Shown here in pieces: positions 34,280 through 43,449 of a stretch of 50,121 bases of DNA; the first letter of the stretch is position 1, and the number at the start of each line of letters is the position of its first letter. This DNA comes from an uncultured Duncaniella sp. (GTDB lineage: Bacteria; Bacteroidota; Bacteroidia; Bacteroidales; Muribaculaceae). The notes beneath the pieces were generated by a model, which saw only the letters and a program-made list of their open reading frames with translations, searched no databases and was not told the DNA's origin. The stretch is from assembly GCA_910578615.1 (NCBI GenBank), contig CAJTRI010000019.1:1-50121 (forward strand), written 5' to 3'. The position numbers were made by a program, and so were the translations under genes.

Positions 34280-36081
34280 TTTCCTGAGTTTCTTTCGAGA
34301 TTATTTATAGCGTTGGCTCCGCGTGTGAAGACTTCGTCCATACGAGAGGAGCTGTCAGGTGTATAGCGTGCCATCTCGCAGTCGTCAAGGACGCTGACCA
34401 CAGAGTCTATATCCTCCGGGGAATATCCTTTGCTTTCGAGAGTGGCGGCAATGTTGTCTCGCGAGAGTTGTGAGACAGGAATATTGAGTTTGTCTGACAG
34501 ATATCCCCATATGGCTTTGAGCATTTCCTCGTAGAAATGGTCTGAGTCTGAGGCCTTGAGATATTTTTCGGCTAATCTGAGCCGGCGCTTTGCCACCTTG
34601 TTTGCTTTTGCAGTACGCTGGCCTACTACGTCGGCGTTTCGGCGCGCGTTCTTGCGGTTGATGAATATTGCAGCGCCTGTAAGTGCTGCAAGGAGCATGT
34701 ATAGTATCCAGTAATACGGACGGGTGACGACGGGACGTTGATCCATCGAGGGATTCTTTTCTCCGAGATAGATGTGGCGTATATCGGAGTTCTTGTTTTC
34801 TATATCCTGCTGGTCAGCGCTTGATGATGGCGCCGAGAGTCCCTTGGTTACCTTGATGGGGTAGGAACGGGTGGTAAGGGTCTCGTATTTGCGGGTGGCC
34901 GGGTTGAAGAACACGAACTTGTCGGCCCCTATGGTGAAGTCGCCCACGCTTTGCGGCACGAATGTATATTCTATCTCGAATGTCCCGCTTACATCGTTGC
35001 CGGTCACGGTTGTCTGTATGTCGCTCTTAGGTGTATACTGCTCGAACTCTGACGGGAAGTCAATCTGCGGTTCTTTAAGATACTTGATATTGCCTGTTCC
35101 CTTGACGGTATAGATAAGTGTGGCCGGGTCATTGGTTCGGAATGTGTTACCTATCAGTCGCGAGTCAATGGTAAATTCTCCGACAGCGCCGTTGAATCCG
35201 GCTGGGCTGGGGGAGGGGAGCGGGAGGATGTCGATGGTGCCGGAGTTTGAACTTACCTGTATCTTTGATTCTCGTGGCTGACGTACCTGGAACATACCCA
35301 TATTTACATTGTCATACTGTATTACCGAGATATCATAGTTGCCGGAATTGATGGTCAGTCTTCCGCTCTTCTGTGGGAAGATTATACAGCGTTTGAGAAT
35401 GGCGGTCATATAGTCCTGTCCACGGTAGTTTTCCACCTCGTTGAGAGCTGGTTGCACGTCAAGTTCCTGTATGAGGAATCCGTCAAAAGATGGTTGGCGA
35501 GTGGGGAGGAATGACGAGATGGAGTACTTTGTGTATAGTTTTATGGTACATCCTATGGCCTCCTGCTCGTAAGCCGAAGATTTCGACAGGATGATGCGGA
35601 CGAATACGTCATCGGCATTCACCCTTCTTCCTGCGACCTGTGTGTCAGGATCATCGACTGCCACCGGGCGTTGGGAGGCTGGTTTGTCTCGGTCTGCACG
35701 GGCATGTATGGTAAATTCGGCCGCTTTCGTCCCGAGGCGTTTGCCGTTGGCGATGATGGTCGCGGCAGGAATAGTGAACCGGCCAGCCTTGTCCGCACGA
35801 TAATAGTATGTGTATTCTATTGAAGATGACGATACTGCCCGTCCGTTTGTGACAGAGTAGCTTTGCGATGTGGACGTGCTCGGGCCGTAGAGGAGTGTGC
35901 ATCCTTCTATCGGTGCAACCCTCAAATCTGAACCGTCTGCGTTGGTCAGACGGAACGTAACGGGGAATTTGTCACCTTCGTAGACCCTTCCCGGGGCCTT
36001 GACAGTGAAATTCACATCTGCTCCTTTCGCCGTGATGGCGATAAGCATTAAGATTAACAATATGAATGAATTTTTTGTCAT
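34276..36081 (-). CDS. batD: BatD: oxygen tolerance protein
   Basis: A 601-aa envelope protein of the BatD family. It has a signal peptide, then several beta-rich Ig-like modules (VNFTVKAPGRVYEGDKFPVT, YTKYSISSFLPTRQPSFDGF), and FVFFNPATRKYETLTTRSYP. A transmembrane helix at about 470 follows (PYYWILYMLLAALTGAAIFI), then a cytoplasmic tail of about 110 residues. The order signal peptide, large periplasmic part, one helix and tail is standard for the family. It probably presents protein-interaction surfaces to BatA/BatB. Confidence 0.93.
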   Translation of the reverse strand: MTKNSFILLILMLIAITAKGADVNFTVKAPGRVYEGDKFPVTFRLTNADGSDLRVAPIEGCTLLYGPSTSTSQSYSVTNGRAVSSSSIEYTYYYRADKAGRFTIPAATIIANGKRLGTKAAEFTIHARADRDKPASQRPVAVDDPDTQVAGRRVNADDVFVRIILSKSSAYEQEAIGCTIKLYTKYSISSFLPTRQPSFDGFLIQELDVQPALNEVENYRGQDYMTAILKRCIIFPQKSGRLTINSGNYDISVIQYDNVNMGMFQVRQPRESKIQVSSNSGTIDILPLPSPSPAGFNGAVGEFTIDSRLIGNTFRTNDPATLIYTVKGTGNIKYLKEPQIDFPSEFEQYTPKSDIQTTVTGNDVSGTFEIEYTFVPQSVGDFTIGADKFVFFNPATRKYETLTTRSYPIKVTKGLSAPSSSADQQDIENKNSDIRHIYLGEKNPSMDQRPVVTRPYYWILYMLLAALTGAAIFINRKNARRNADVVGQRTAKANKVAKRRLRLAEKYLKASDSDHFYEEMLKAIWGYLSDKLNIPVSQLSRDNIAATLESKGYSPEDIDSVVSVLDDCEMARYTPDSSSRMDEVFTRGANAINNLERNSGK

Positions 36082-36112
36082 ATCTCTTGTTATGGGAGGG
36101 ATAAATGGTTTT

Positions 36113-36931
36113 CTACCAAGGATTCACGACAGTGCGGCGTGATGGCGCGCCGTTCTTTTTCCTTTCGGCTTCCACTCGTTGGCGTGTGGCGTTCTCCTCG
36201 TTCTCCATAGCTTTGAGAATCTTGTCGGCATTCTCTTGGCTTATGCCACCCTGCTGCTGTTGTGGTTGTTGCTGGGGCTGTTGCTCCTGCTTGTCTTGTT
36301 GTTGATTGTCTTTATCCTTATCTTTGTCTTGGTTGTCTTTGTTTTGTTCTTGGTCTTTGTTCTGATCCTTGTCCTTGTTTTGTTTGTCCTGATCCTTTTT
36401 GTCTTTGTCCTGATCTTGATTTTGGTTCTGATCTTGGTTCTGATCTTTATTTTGGTCTTGGTTTTGCTGCTCTTCGAGGCGCTTCTGGGCCAGACGCAGA
36501 TTTTCGCGAGCCTTGTCATTGTCAGGATTCCGGCGCAATGCGTTTTTGTACAGATCTATGCTTTTTGCGTAGTCCTTGTCGTTGAAAGCGATATTGCCGA
36601 GATTGTAAAAGGAGTTTTCGGAGATGGCTATGTCTTCGGCGTTTTTTGCAAGGTTCGCCAATATGGTTGCAGCCTCTTTTTCTGTCTCGCCTGAGGCTGA
36701 TCCTTGGCGGAGTAACGAGGCGGCAAGATTGAACAGGGCTATCTCGTTCATTGCGTTTTCTTGCAACGCTTTGCGATAGGCTACCTCTGCATCGGCATAA
36801 CGCTCCTCGCGGTAGAGTCTGTTGCCTTCCACAATGAAGTTGCGCTCATGGCGCGTGGAGTTGTCTTCTCCTTTGGCCGAGGCGGTAAGTGCCAACGCCA
36901 AAGAGAGTGTCAGTGTGAGCATGTGTTTCAT
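36113..36931 (-). CDS. batC: BatC: TPR protein with long Gln/Asn/Asp/Lys low-complexity region
   Basis: A 272-aa protein starting at ATG 36931 (overlapping the batB stop as ATGA); the longer frame reads into batB. After the signal peptide (LTLTLSLALALTASAKG) come two to three TPR units (YADAEVAYRKALQENAMNEIALF..., SFYNLGNIAFNDKDYAKSID, KNALRRNPDNDKARENLRLA). A run of about 75 residues made almost only of Q, N, D, K and E follows (36250-36470). The C-terminus has GGISQENADKILKAMENEEN and ends TVVNPW. Low-complexity tails are common in BatC; this one is long. Confidence 0.92.
   Translation of the reverse strand: MKHMLTLTLSLALALTASAKGEDNSTRHERNFIVEGNRLYREERYADAEVAYRKALQENAMNEIALFNLAASLLRQGSASGETEKEAATILANLAKNAEDIAISENSFYNLGNIAFNDKDYAKSIDLYKNALRRNPDNDKARENLRLAQKRLEEQQNQDQNKDQNQDQNQNQDQDKDKKDQDKQNKDKDQNKDQEQNKDNQDKDKDKDNQQQDKQEQQPQQQPQQQQGGISQENADKILKAMENEENATRQRVEAERKKNGAPSRRTVVNPW
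36250..36470 (-). repeat. Low-complexity coding repeat in batC
   Basis: Degenerate tandem units of about 6-12 nt encode alternating Asp/Asn, Lys and Gln (for example the KDQNKDQ and NQDQ patterns). The opposite strand shows a long spurious hydrophobic ORF here because Gln/Lys codons read backwards as Leu/Phe/Val. Such tracts change length easily by slippage. Confidence 0.85.
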
Positions 36932-37995
36932 TTGTTGCCTCCTTCCTCTTCTTTTGAGAAGAAACGGTATTTTTTGAGCCATGAGATCTTGCGTGTGACC
37001 ACGATTGTGTCAGTCACAAGAAGAAGCAGGGCTATCCATGCAAAGACAGGGAACTGTTCGCTCTGTGGCGAGAAGGTCTTGCGTGAGAACTCTCCCTGTT
37101 CAAGTTCGTCCATCTTTTTGTCGATATCGTTGACAGCCGAAGATGCGGCGCCGTTTATGAATATTCCCTTGCCGGCTTTGGCTATCTCGCTTGCTGTGGC
37201 ATCGTCAAGTTTTGTAAGAACCTCCTCGCCTGTGGAGGGATTGATCATGTAGTTGTTGCGTCCTATCGGTATACGTACGCCACGCCCCGATCCGAGACCG
37301 ATGACGTCAACCTGGATTCCGGCATTGGCTGCACGACCGGCTTCCTCGACGGCATTGTCCTCAAAGTTCTCTCCGTCAGTAATGACTATTATGGCTTTTC
37401 CCATTTTGTCATCGGGGGTGAACGAATTCATGGCCATATCTATTGCCGCACCGATCGCCGTGCCCTGTGTCGGAACCATGTCGGTGGAGATGTTGTTGAT
37501 AAACATCTTTGCCGATATATAATCTGACGTGATAGGCAACTGTGTGTAGGCGTCGCCGGCAAATACTATCAGACCCACCTTGTCGTTGTGCATTTTGTCG
37601 ATAAGTTTTTCAAGTATGAACTTGGCTCGTTGCAGACGGCTTATCCCGGCCTCGTCGTCGGTTGACGATGCAAGCATGGAGTTAGATACATCGAGGCATA
37701 CCATTACCTCTATGCCGCGAGTGGTCTCCGTGTCTGCGGAGTCTTCGTCAAGCCCGCCTGTGGCACGTGGTCTGGCAAGGATGACGACGAGTACGCCGAT
37801 GATGAGGAGTGAGAATACAAGTTTCACCCACGGCATGTATCGTGAGACTTCCGGCATGAGCGGGGCGAGTGTCTCGGGGTTTCCGAAACGGCGCAACTTT
37901 CTGAGGCGGGAGATTCTCGTCCAAATGAAGAGTCCCAGCGCGGCCGGAATCAGCAGCAGGAGGTATAAAAGGTGTGGATATGCAAAGGTTATCAT
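36928..37995 (-). CDS. batB: BatB: von Willebrand factor A domain membrane protein
   Basis: A 355-aa protein with an N-terminal membrane helix (YLLLLIPAALGLFIW), a second helix at about 57-75, a vWA domain (about 90-290) and a C-terminal helix near 325-345. The metal-ion-dependent adhesion site motif is DVSNS in MVCLDVSNSMLASS, with the later T in TQGTAIGAAIDMA and D in IVITDGENFEDNA. It is a paralogue of BatA two genes earlier in transcription. Confidence 0.94.
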   Translation of the reverse strand: MITFAYPHLLYLLLLIPAALGLFIWTRISRLRKLRRFGNPETLAPLMPEVSRYMPWVKLVFSLLIIGVLVVILARPRATGGLDEDSADTETTRGIEVMVCLDVSNSMLASSTDDEAGISRLQRAKFILEKLIDKMHNDKVGLIVFAGDAYTQLPITSDYISAKMFINNISTDMVPTQGTAIGAAIDMAMNSFTPDDKMGKAIIVITDGENFEDNAVEEAGRAANAGIQVDVIGLGSGRGVRIPIGRNNYMINPSTGEEVLTKLDDATASEIAKAGKGIFINGAASSAVNDIDKKMDELEQGEFSRKTFSPQSEQFPVFAWIALLLLVTDTIVVTRKISWLKKYRFFSKEEEGGNK

Positions 37996-38007
37996 ATACT
38001 TTTCAGC

Positions 38008-38994
38008 TTAGGGAGTTGAGCGGAGGAAAGTGTATCGGAGAATCACTATCGCACTGAAAAGTGCAAGGGCGGCTATGGCCCACGGCATATAGTCATCCTC
38101 GGTAGATGTGAAGTTGCGTAGATCCATCTTGGTCTTTTCAAGACGGTCTATTTCTGCAAATATATCTTTCAGTACGTTGTTGCCTGTGGCTCTGAAATAT
38201 TTTCCCCCTGTTGTCTCGGCTATCGTGCGCAGTGTTGCCTCGTCGATGACCACCGGTAGGTTGACATATTCGATGCGTCCGAACATGTTTTCCTGCGGAT
38301 AAGGGGCTGTACCGTTGGTTCCGATACCTATCGTATAAACCTTTATGCCGTGCTGGCGTGCTATCTCGGCGGCGGTTATGGGAGCCACGTTACCGGTATT
38401 ATTGGAACCGTCGGTGAGCAGGATGATGCTTTTTGACTTGGCTTTGCCGTCCTTGATACGGTTAATCGATGTAGCGAGTCCGTCACCGATGGCCGTTCCG
38501 TCCTGCAACATGCCCATCTTTATGTCGTTGATGTAGTTTGCCACCATCGAACGGTCTGTTGTCATGGGAAGCGAGGTGAAGCTTTCGGCTGCAAATATAA
38601 CAAGGCCTATGTTGTCTCCCTCACGTCCGGCCACGAACTTAGAAGCCACTTCTTTTGCCGCCTCGAAACGGTCGGGCTTGAAGTCTCTCGCAAGCATCGA
38701 GGTTGAAATGTCAAGAGCAAGCACGATGTCTGTACCTTCCACTGACGATGTGTTCCAGGAGTCACGAGTCTGCGGGCGTGCAAGTATGATTATGACACAT
38801 GCTATCACAGCCATTTGCAAGAGGAACAGCAGATGGCGCAGCCATGCGCGCAGCGGACGCCCGAGACGGGCAAAGGGTATGGTTGTGGAAATCCCGAGTG
38901 CGGGATGCAACGAGCGGTGCTTCCATATGTACCATGCGATTAGCGGTACTAACAGGAGCAGGAGCCAGAGATATTGCGGATGAGCCAGTTGCAT
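38008..38994 (-). CDS. batA: BatA: von Willebrand factor A domain membrane protein
   Basis: A 328-aa protein with an N-terminal helix pair (LWLLLLLVPLIAWYIW, HLLFLLQMAVIACVIIILA), a vWA domain at about 85-285 and a C-terminal helix (WAIAALALFSAIVILRY). The MIDAS motif is DISTS in LALDISTSMLARD, with DGTAIGDGLAT and LLTDGSNNTGN completing it. It is thought to work with MoxR ATPase and BatB in an envelope-associated complex. Confidence 0.95.
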   Translation of the reverse strand: MQLAHPQYLWLLLLLVPLIAWYIWKHRSLHPALGISTTIPFARLGRPLRAWLRHLLFLLQMAVIACVIIILARPQTRDSWNTSSVEGTDIVLALDISTSMLARDFKPDRFEAAKEVASKFVAGREGDNIGLVIFAAESFTSLPMTTDRSMVANYINDIKMGMLQDGTAIGDGLATSINRIKDGKAKSKSIILLTDGSNNTGNVAPITAAEIARQHGIKVYTIGIGTNGTAPYPQENMFGRIEYVNLPVVIDEATLRTIAETTGGKYFRATGNNVLKDIFAEIDRLEKTKMDLRNFTSTEDDYMPWAIAALALFSAIVILRYTFLRSTP

Positions 38995-38999
38995 ATTGT

Positions 39000-40007
39000 T
39001 TACTTATTGGGTTTCTTTTGGGTTTCAGTCTTCTCGGCTTCCCCTTCTTCGACAGTCTCTGCCACAGGCTGTGGCTTGGTGTCTTCCACGAACTGCATGG
39101 CCGAATTGAAGGCACGTGTGTTGTCGTCAGGGAGAGGACGCATCTTTGCGAATTTCACAAAATCGGCCATTTCGAGCACGGCATCCATGTTTCGCTTTGA
39201 GAGGCGTGTCTCTTCGTTTGCCTGTATGGAATGTCTTATCTGTGTGGAGGTCATCTCCATGGCGTTTATGCCGAAACGTCCTTGCAGATATATGCGGAGT
39301 ATATCTGTGAGACGTGTGTAGAATTCCTTCTCACGCCCCTGTTCGCAGAGTTTGTCGGCGCGCAGCCGGTTGAGAGAACCCATTGCCATATCATAAGGTG
39401 GTACGGGTTTTTCTTTTGGCCGGATTTCATCCTTATTCTTGCGCATCATGCGTCTGATAATCAGATATGCCGCCGTCCCGACAATCAGTATGGCTATAAT
39501 CCACAGTCCATAGTCGGCAAGGAAATCCGGGAGATAGTCCACAAATCGGCGGTCTACATCGGCAACATCGGAATAGTCGTGAATCGTGGTCATGGAATCC
39601 ACCATGGCCGGAAGCACTTTCAATACCGGACGATTGGAAAAGACGGTGTCAGAACCTTGCACGTAGCGTAGAGGGTTCAGACGGTATGTGCCGGAATCAA
39701 AAGATTGGAGCAGTATGTCTTGTTTTATTTCTCGGCGACCGTTCCCTATTGAAGATGTGTCTGAGTCCAGAATGCGGAGAATCTCGACTTTCCCGCAGAC
39801 GGAGTCCTCGGGGATTATCAGACGTCCCTGCGAGTCTTCGTTGTCAACCAGTTCCACATGTAGCGTCGTTGCCTTTCCCATCAGTACGAAAGCCGAGTCG
39901 AGGCTTACTTTGAGTGTGGTCTGAGGGGCGGCTTTCACGCTTGCAGGAATGACCGTGGCGAGAATGGCCAGAAGAAATATAATTTGTCTTGTTCTCTTCA
40001 TTTTCAA
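39000..40007 (-). CDS. Membrane protein of the Bat operon (DUF4381-like), unknown function
   Basis: A 335-aa protein between the DUF58 gene and batA, the usual place for this family in Bacteroidales. It has a signal peptide (IIFLLAILATVIPASVKAA), a beta-rich periplasmic part, one membrane helix (about 182-202: LWIIAILIVGTAAYLII) and a cytoplasmic region. That region contains YDMAMGSLNRLRADKLCEQG, FYTRLTDILRIYLQGRFGI and AMEMTSTQIRHSIQA. The tail resembles the end of BatD, suggesting shared ancestry. It starts 27 nt after the DUF58 stop and ends 5 nt before batA. Confidence 0.75.
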   Translation of the reverse strand: MKMKRTRQIIFLLAILATVIPASVKAAPQTTLKVSLDSAFVLMGKATTLHVELVDNEDSQGRLIIPEDSVCGKVEILRILDSDTSSIGNGRREIKQDILLQSFDSGTYRLNPLRYVQGSDTVFSNRPVLKVLPAMVDSMTTIHDYSDVADVDRRFVDYLPDFLADYGLWIIAILIVGTAAYLIIRRMMRKNKDEIRPKEKPVPPYDMAMGSLNRLRADKLCEQGREKEFYTRLTDILRIYLQGRFGINAMEMTSTQIRHSIQANEETRLSKRNMDAVLEMADFVKFAKMRPLPDDNTRAFNSAMQFVEDTKPQPVAETVEEGEAEKTETQKKPNK

Positions 40008-40034
40008 TATCTTTTAACAGGAGACGGTGGCGGA

Positions 40035-40910
40035 TTAACGTGAGCCGCGACCTTGGAAGAGTGTCATAAGCGAGCGGGAAAAATCCTCATCGGTGGCTAT
40101 CGATGCATGGTCTATGCGGAGACGGCGCAGGTTGTCCATCAGAGTCTGTTGACGTTCGTACCACCATTTTCCATATAGTTTGCGTGTCTTACCTGACGAG
40201 GTGTCTATCCATCTTGTCGCCCCTGTTTCAAGGTCGGCAACGCGCATGAGTCCTATATCGGGCAGTGATGTGTCCCGTTTGTCATAGACCTGTATGGCTA
40301 TGATGTCATGCTTGTTTGTGGCAATCGAGAGCTGACGATAGTAGTCGTGGGTATCGATAAAGTCAGATATGACGAACGTTGTGCACCGTTTTTTGAGCGC
40401 GTCAGTGAAATATCTGAGAGCTACACCTATGTCAGTGCCCGGACTCTCGGGAGTAAAGTCGAGGAGTTCGCGGATTATGAGCAGGATGTGCTTTTTCCCT
40501 TTCTTGGGAGGGATAAACTTCTCGATTTTGTCAGAGAAGAAAATCACGCCTATCTTGTCGTTGTTGGTAATGGCGGAATAGGCCAGTGTTGCGGCAATCT
40601 CGGCTATCATCTCGCGCTTCTCTTCACCTACTGCACCGAAGAGGCGACTGCGTGACACGTCTATGAGGAGCATGACGGTGAGCTCGCGCTCCTCCTCGTA
40701 GACCTTCACGTAGGGACGGTTATGGCGTGCCGTGACATTCCAGTCTATGTCACGGACATCATCGCCATACTGGTACTCCCTGACTTCCGCAAAAGTCATG
40801 CCACGACCCTTGAAGGCCGTGTGATACTCTCCGGCAAATATATTTTGGGAGAGTCCACGGGTCTTGATGTCGATTTTACGTACCTTTTTGAGGAGCTCGT
40901 TTGCTTCCAT
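40035..40910 (-). CDS. DUF58 protein of the MoxR/Bat system
   Basis: A 291-aa cytoplasmic protein. The N-terminal signature FAGEYHTAFKGRGMTFAEVR, then YQYGDDVRDIDWNVTARHNRPYVKVYEEERE, is the DUF58 core. It is followed by a vWA-like fold whose MIDAS site is DVSRS in LLIDVSRSRLFG. It lies between moxR and the membrane genes, which is the conserved order; these proteins are predicted clients or partners of the MoxR chaperone-like ATPase. Confidence 0.93.
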   Translation of the reverse strand: MEANELLKKVRKIDIKTRGLSQNIFAGEYHTAFKGRGMTFAEVREYQYGDDVRDIDWNVTARHNRPYVKVYEEERELTVMLLIDVSRSRLFGAVGEEKREMIAEIAATLAYSAITNNDKIGVIFFSDKIEKFIPPKKGKKHILLIIRELLDFTPESPGTDIGVALRYFTDALKKRCTTFVISDFIDTHDYYRQLSIATNKHDIIAIQVYDKRDTSLPDIGLMRVADLETGATRWIDTSSGKTRKLYGKWWYERQQTLMDNLRRLRIDHASIATDEDFSRSLMTLFQGRGSR

Positions 40911-40930
40911 AGGAATCTATACTTCTTGAA

Positions 40931-41926
40931 TCAGGGCACCTCGACCTTGTCGAGTATTTCTGAAATAATCTGGTCGGTGGTTATATTGTTGGCCTCGGCC
41001 TCGTATGTCAGGCCGATACGGTGGCGAAGGACATCGTGGCACACGGCGCGGACATCTTCCGGGATGACGTAGCCGCGACCGCGAAGGAAGGCGTATGCAC
41101 GCGAGGCCCGGGCCAGACCGATGGAGGCACGTGGAGATGCGCCGAAGCTGATCATGCTGGCGAGTTCTTTGAGCCCGAAATCGGCGGGGGTACGGGTGGC
41201 GAAGACGATGTCTACGATATAGCGTTCGATTTTCTCGTCAAGATAGATTCTCTCGACAATCTTCTGTACCTCGATTATCTCCGAGGGATGGAGCAGAGGC
41301 CGCACGTCAGGACGGTCGCCTGAGATATTCTGGCGTATGATGACCTTTTCTTCTTCCTTAGAGGGGTATCCGATGACGACTTTTAGAAGGAAACGGTCTA
41401 CCTGGGCTTCAGGGAGGGGATATGTTCCTTCCTGTTCGATGGGGTTTTGTGTCGCCATCACGAGGAACGGTTCGTCAAGACGGAATGTGGCGTCACCAAT
41501 GGTGACCTGACGTTCCTGCATGGCTTCGAGCAGCGCGCTCTGCACTTTTGCCGGAGCACGGTTGATTTCATCGGCAAGTACGAAGTTGGCGAACACGGGG
41601 CCTTTCTTGATCTGGAACTGTTCTTTCTGGATGGAATAGATCATTGTTCCTGTGACGTCGGCAGGAAGAAGGTCGGGCGTGAACTGGATACGGCTGTATT
41701 TTGCATCTATAATCTGCGCGAGGGTCTTGATAGCAAGTGTCTTGGCCAGACCGGGGACACCTTCGAGGAGCACGTGGCCGTTGCTGAGGAGAGCGATGAG
41801 CAGCGAGTCGACAAGGTGTTTTTGTCCTACGATGCGCTGATCCATCCCTTTGGTAATGAGATTTATAAAGTCGCTCTTGCCTGCTACGAGGTCATTGAGC
41901 TCTCTGATGTTTACCGATTCGCTCAT
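40931..41926 (-). CDS. moxR: MoxR-family AAA+ ATPase
   Basis: A 331-aa AAA+ ATPase. Walker A is GVPGLAKT (56-63), Walker B is VLADEIN (116-122), sensor 1 MATQNPIEQEGTYPLPEAQ, and an arginine-finger region DRFLLKV. The C-terminal lid contains ASPRASIGLARASRAYAFLRGRG. MoxR ATPases act as chaperones that assemble or insert metal into vWA proteins; the operon supplies three vWA-fold candidates (DUF58, BatA, BatB). First gene of the operon. Confidence 0.95.
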   Translation of the reverse strand: MSESVNIRELNDLVAGKSDFINLITKGMDQRIVGQKHLVDSLLIALLSNGHVLLEGVPGLAKTLAIKTLAQIIDAKYSRIQFTPDLLPADVTGTMIYSIQKEQFQIKKGPVFANFVLADEINRAPAKVQSALLEAMQERQVTIGDATFRLDEPFLVMATQNPIEQEGTYPLPEAQVDRFLLKVVIGYPSKEEEKVIIRQNISGDRPDVRPLLHPSEIIEVQKIVERIYLDEKIERYIVDIVFATRTPADFGLKELASMISFGASPRASIGLARASRAYAFLRGRGYVIPEDVRAVCHDVLRHRIGLTYEAEANNITTDQIISEILDKVEVP

Positions 41927-41970
41927 AGTTGGGTTATGTATAATAAATTAGTATTCTTTGAAACGGATTA

Positions 41971-41978
41971 CAAAATTA
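41971..41978 (-). promoter_or_regulatory. -7 element for the moxR-Bat operon
   Basis: The - strand reads TAATTTTG (consensus) 44 nt before the moxR start. No clear TTTG box is seen at the expected distance, so only half of the promoter is supported. The 230-nt gap 41927-42156 otherwise holds just this and the hairpin at 42090-42129. Confidence 0.45.
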
Positions 41979-42083
41979 CAATATCAACACCTAAGGGTGA
42001 GTAAAAGTGTGTTAAAATTCCCTTTATTTTCATGCCGTTTATTAATTTTAACGCAATCCAAGGCTTAAATTAACGAAATGTTA

Positions 42084-42129
42084 AAAACACCATCCTGTCA
42101 CATGCTGATGTCAGTCTGTGACAGGATGG
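42084..42129 (-). terminator. Intrinsic terminator after the HU-LysM gene
   Basis: A 13-bp perfect stem (CCATCCTGTCACA, 42090-42102, with 42117-42129), a 14-nt loop, and on the - strand TGTTTTTAAC right after. It ends the DUF4290-to-HU/LysM operon. Confidence 0.85.
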
Positions 42130-42156
42130 CGTTTTAGAGTTGGATTGTCTCCTGTG

Positions 42157-43449
42157 TCAGGACGGGAATTTGGCCAGAATCTTTCCGGCTTTCTCGTTTG
42201 CGGCTTTGACGCTTGCTGGGTTGTGTGAGTCTATTCCGTACTTTTCTGCGGGAGGGATGACGAGTTCGAGGCCGGCGGATAGACGGTTGGGGTTGCCTAT
42301 CTTTGTCTTGTTCTCTTCATAGATATAGACCCAGAATGCCTTGTTGCCATAATGTTTGCGTGCCATCTCGTGGATTAAGTAGCCGGGTTTTATGACATCT
42401 TTCACCTCATTTTGCTGTTGTGCCACATTCTGGTTTGATTCATTGACTGTGGCCGGAGTGGGAGCCGTTGCCACGGTGTCGGCCGGAACTGATGCTATGC
42501 TGTCAGTTACAGGGGTTGAGGGGTCTGACGAAGAGACCACGGTTTCAGGCATTGTCTGTATTTCTTCCGTCATCTCGGTCAGCATCTCTTGTTGTGGAAT
42601 CTCGGGCATAGGGAAAAGGGTGTTTATGGCGAAATATACGCCACAGGCACCGAAGGCTGCGCCGACAAGCAGTCCGATTGCAAAGCACCATACCTGTCCT
42701 ATGCCTTTTGACGGTTTTTCGTCAGAAGACACATGTTCTTCCGGTTCTTCCTCAGGAAAGGGGTGAGGAGTGGAAACGATCGGACGCGGCTTTATTTCCG
42801 CTACCGGCTCTGATATTACAGGTGCCGGTTCAGGTACATTGGCTGGTTCAGGCTCTGTAACAGGTTCAGGAGCAGGTAATGTCGCGATTATCGGTTCAGG
42901 TAAAGGGGACGGAGCAGGTGAAGGCAACTCCGCTATCGGTTCGGCGGTCGTAGTGTTGTCTTCGATTGTTGTCTCTTCCGCGATTTCCGGCTCAGGTTTG
43001 ATTTCCGGTCGGACAAGCTGCACAGACACAGTCTCCGTCTCAGATTCTGATAGCATCGTTGGTTCTTCCGACGTTTCATTATCAGGCTCGGTCTCCTGTA
43101 CGGTTACGGAGTCCTCCGAGACAGTAGCGGATTCCTTTTCGGCCTCGTCTATTTCAGCGAGAGCTTCGGCTGTGACAGTTGATGATAACGGTTCCGGCTC
43201 GAAGATTGCAAACGGTGCGTTTATGATATCGGCAAGGGTTTTGTCGGGGGTGAACTCTACGGGATTCTCAGGATGGTCAGAGGGGGCGAATGTGCCTATC
43301 CCTTTGACCTTCACTGTCTCACCAGATGTCACGCCTTCGGCAACGATGTCAAAGAAGCTGCGGATGAACGACTCGGCAGCCTCCGTGCTTATGGATCGGG
43401 CCTTTGCAAGAAGCTCTGCAAGTTCTTGTATGGGTATTTTGCGACTCAT
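42157..43449 (-). CDS. HU-like domain fused to a membrane helix and a LysM domain
   Basis: A 430-aa protein with an unusual order. Residues 1-85 are HU/IHF-like (IPIQELAELLAKARSISTEA, VKVKGIGTFAP). Next is a long Glu/Pro/Thr-rich linker (about 90-245, many P-E-P repeats) and one transmembrane helix (about 250-280: VWCFAIGLLVGAAFGACGVY). A Gln/Thr-rich stretch follows, then a C-terminal LysM (about 355-405: KPGYLIHEMARKHYGN, WVYIYEENKTKIGNPNRL, ELVIPP). A single helix would put the HU end in the cytoplasm and LysM in the periplasm, possibly touching both DNA and cell wall. Overlaps the HU gene as ATGA. Confidence 0.85.
   Translation of the reverse strand: MSRKIPIQELAELLAKARSISTEAAESFIRSFFDIVAEGVTSGETVKVKGIGTFAPSDHPENPVEFTPDKTLADIINAPFAIFEPEPLSSTVTAEALAEIDEAEKESATVSEDSVTVQETEPDNETSEEPTMLSESETETVSVQLVRPEIKPEPEIAEETTIEDNTTTAEPIAELPSPAPSPLPEPIIATLPAPEPVTEPEPANVPEPAPVISEPVAEIKPRPIVSTPHPFPEEEPEEHVSSDEKPSKGIGQVWCFAIGLLVGAAFGACGVYFAINTLFPMPEIPQQEMLTEMTEEIQTMPETVVSSSDPSTPVTDSIASVPADTVATAPTPATVNESNQNVAQQQNEVKDVIKPGYLIHEMARKHYGNKAFWVYIYEENKTKIGNPNRLSAGLELVIPPAEKYGIDSHNPASVKAANEKAGKILAKFPS

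Noticed and set aside
36179..36694. A 171-aa hydrophobic ORF on the + strand, looking like a membrane protein
   Set aside because: It is the reverse reading of the Gln/Asn/Asp/Lys tract of batC and has no ribosome binding site or family match.
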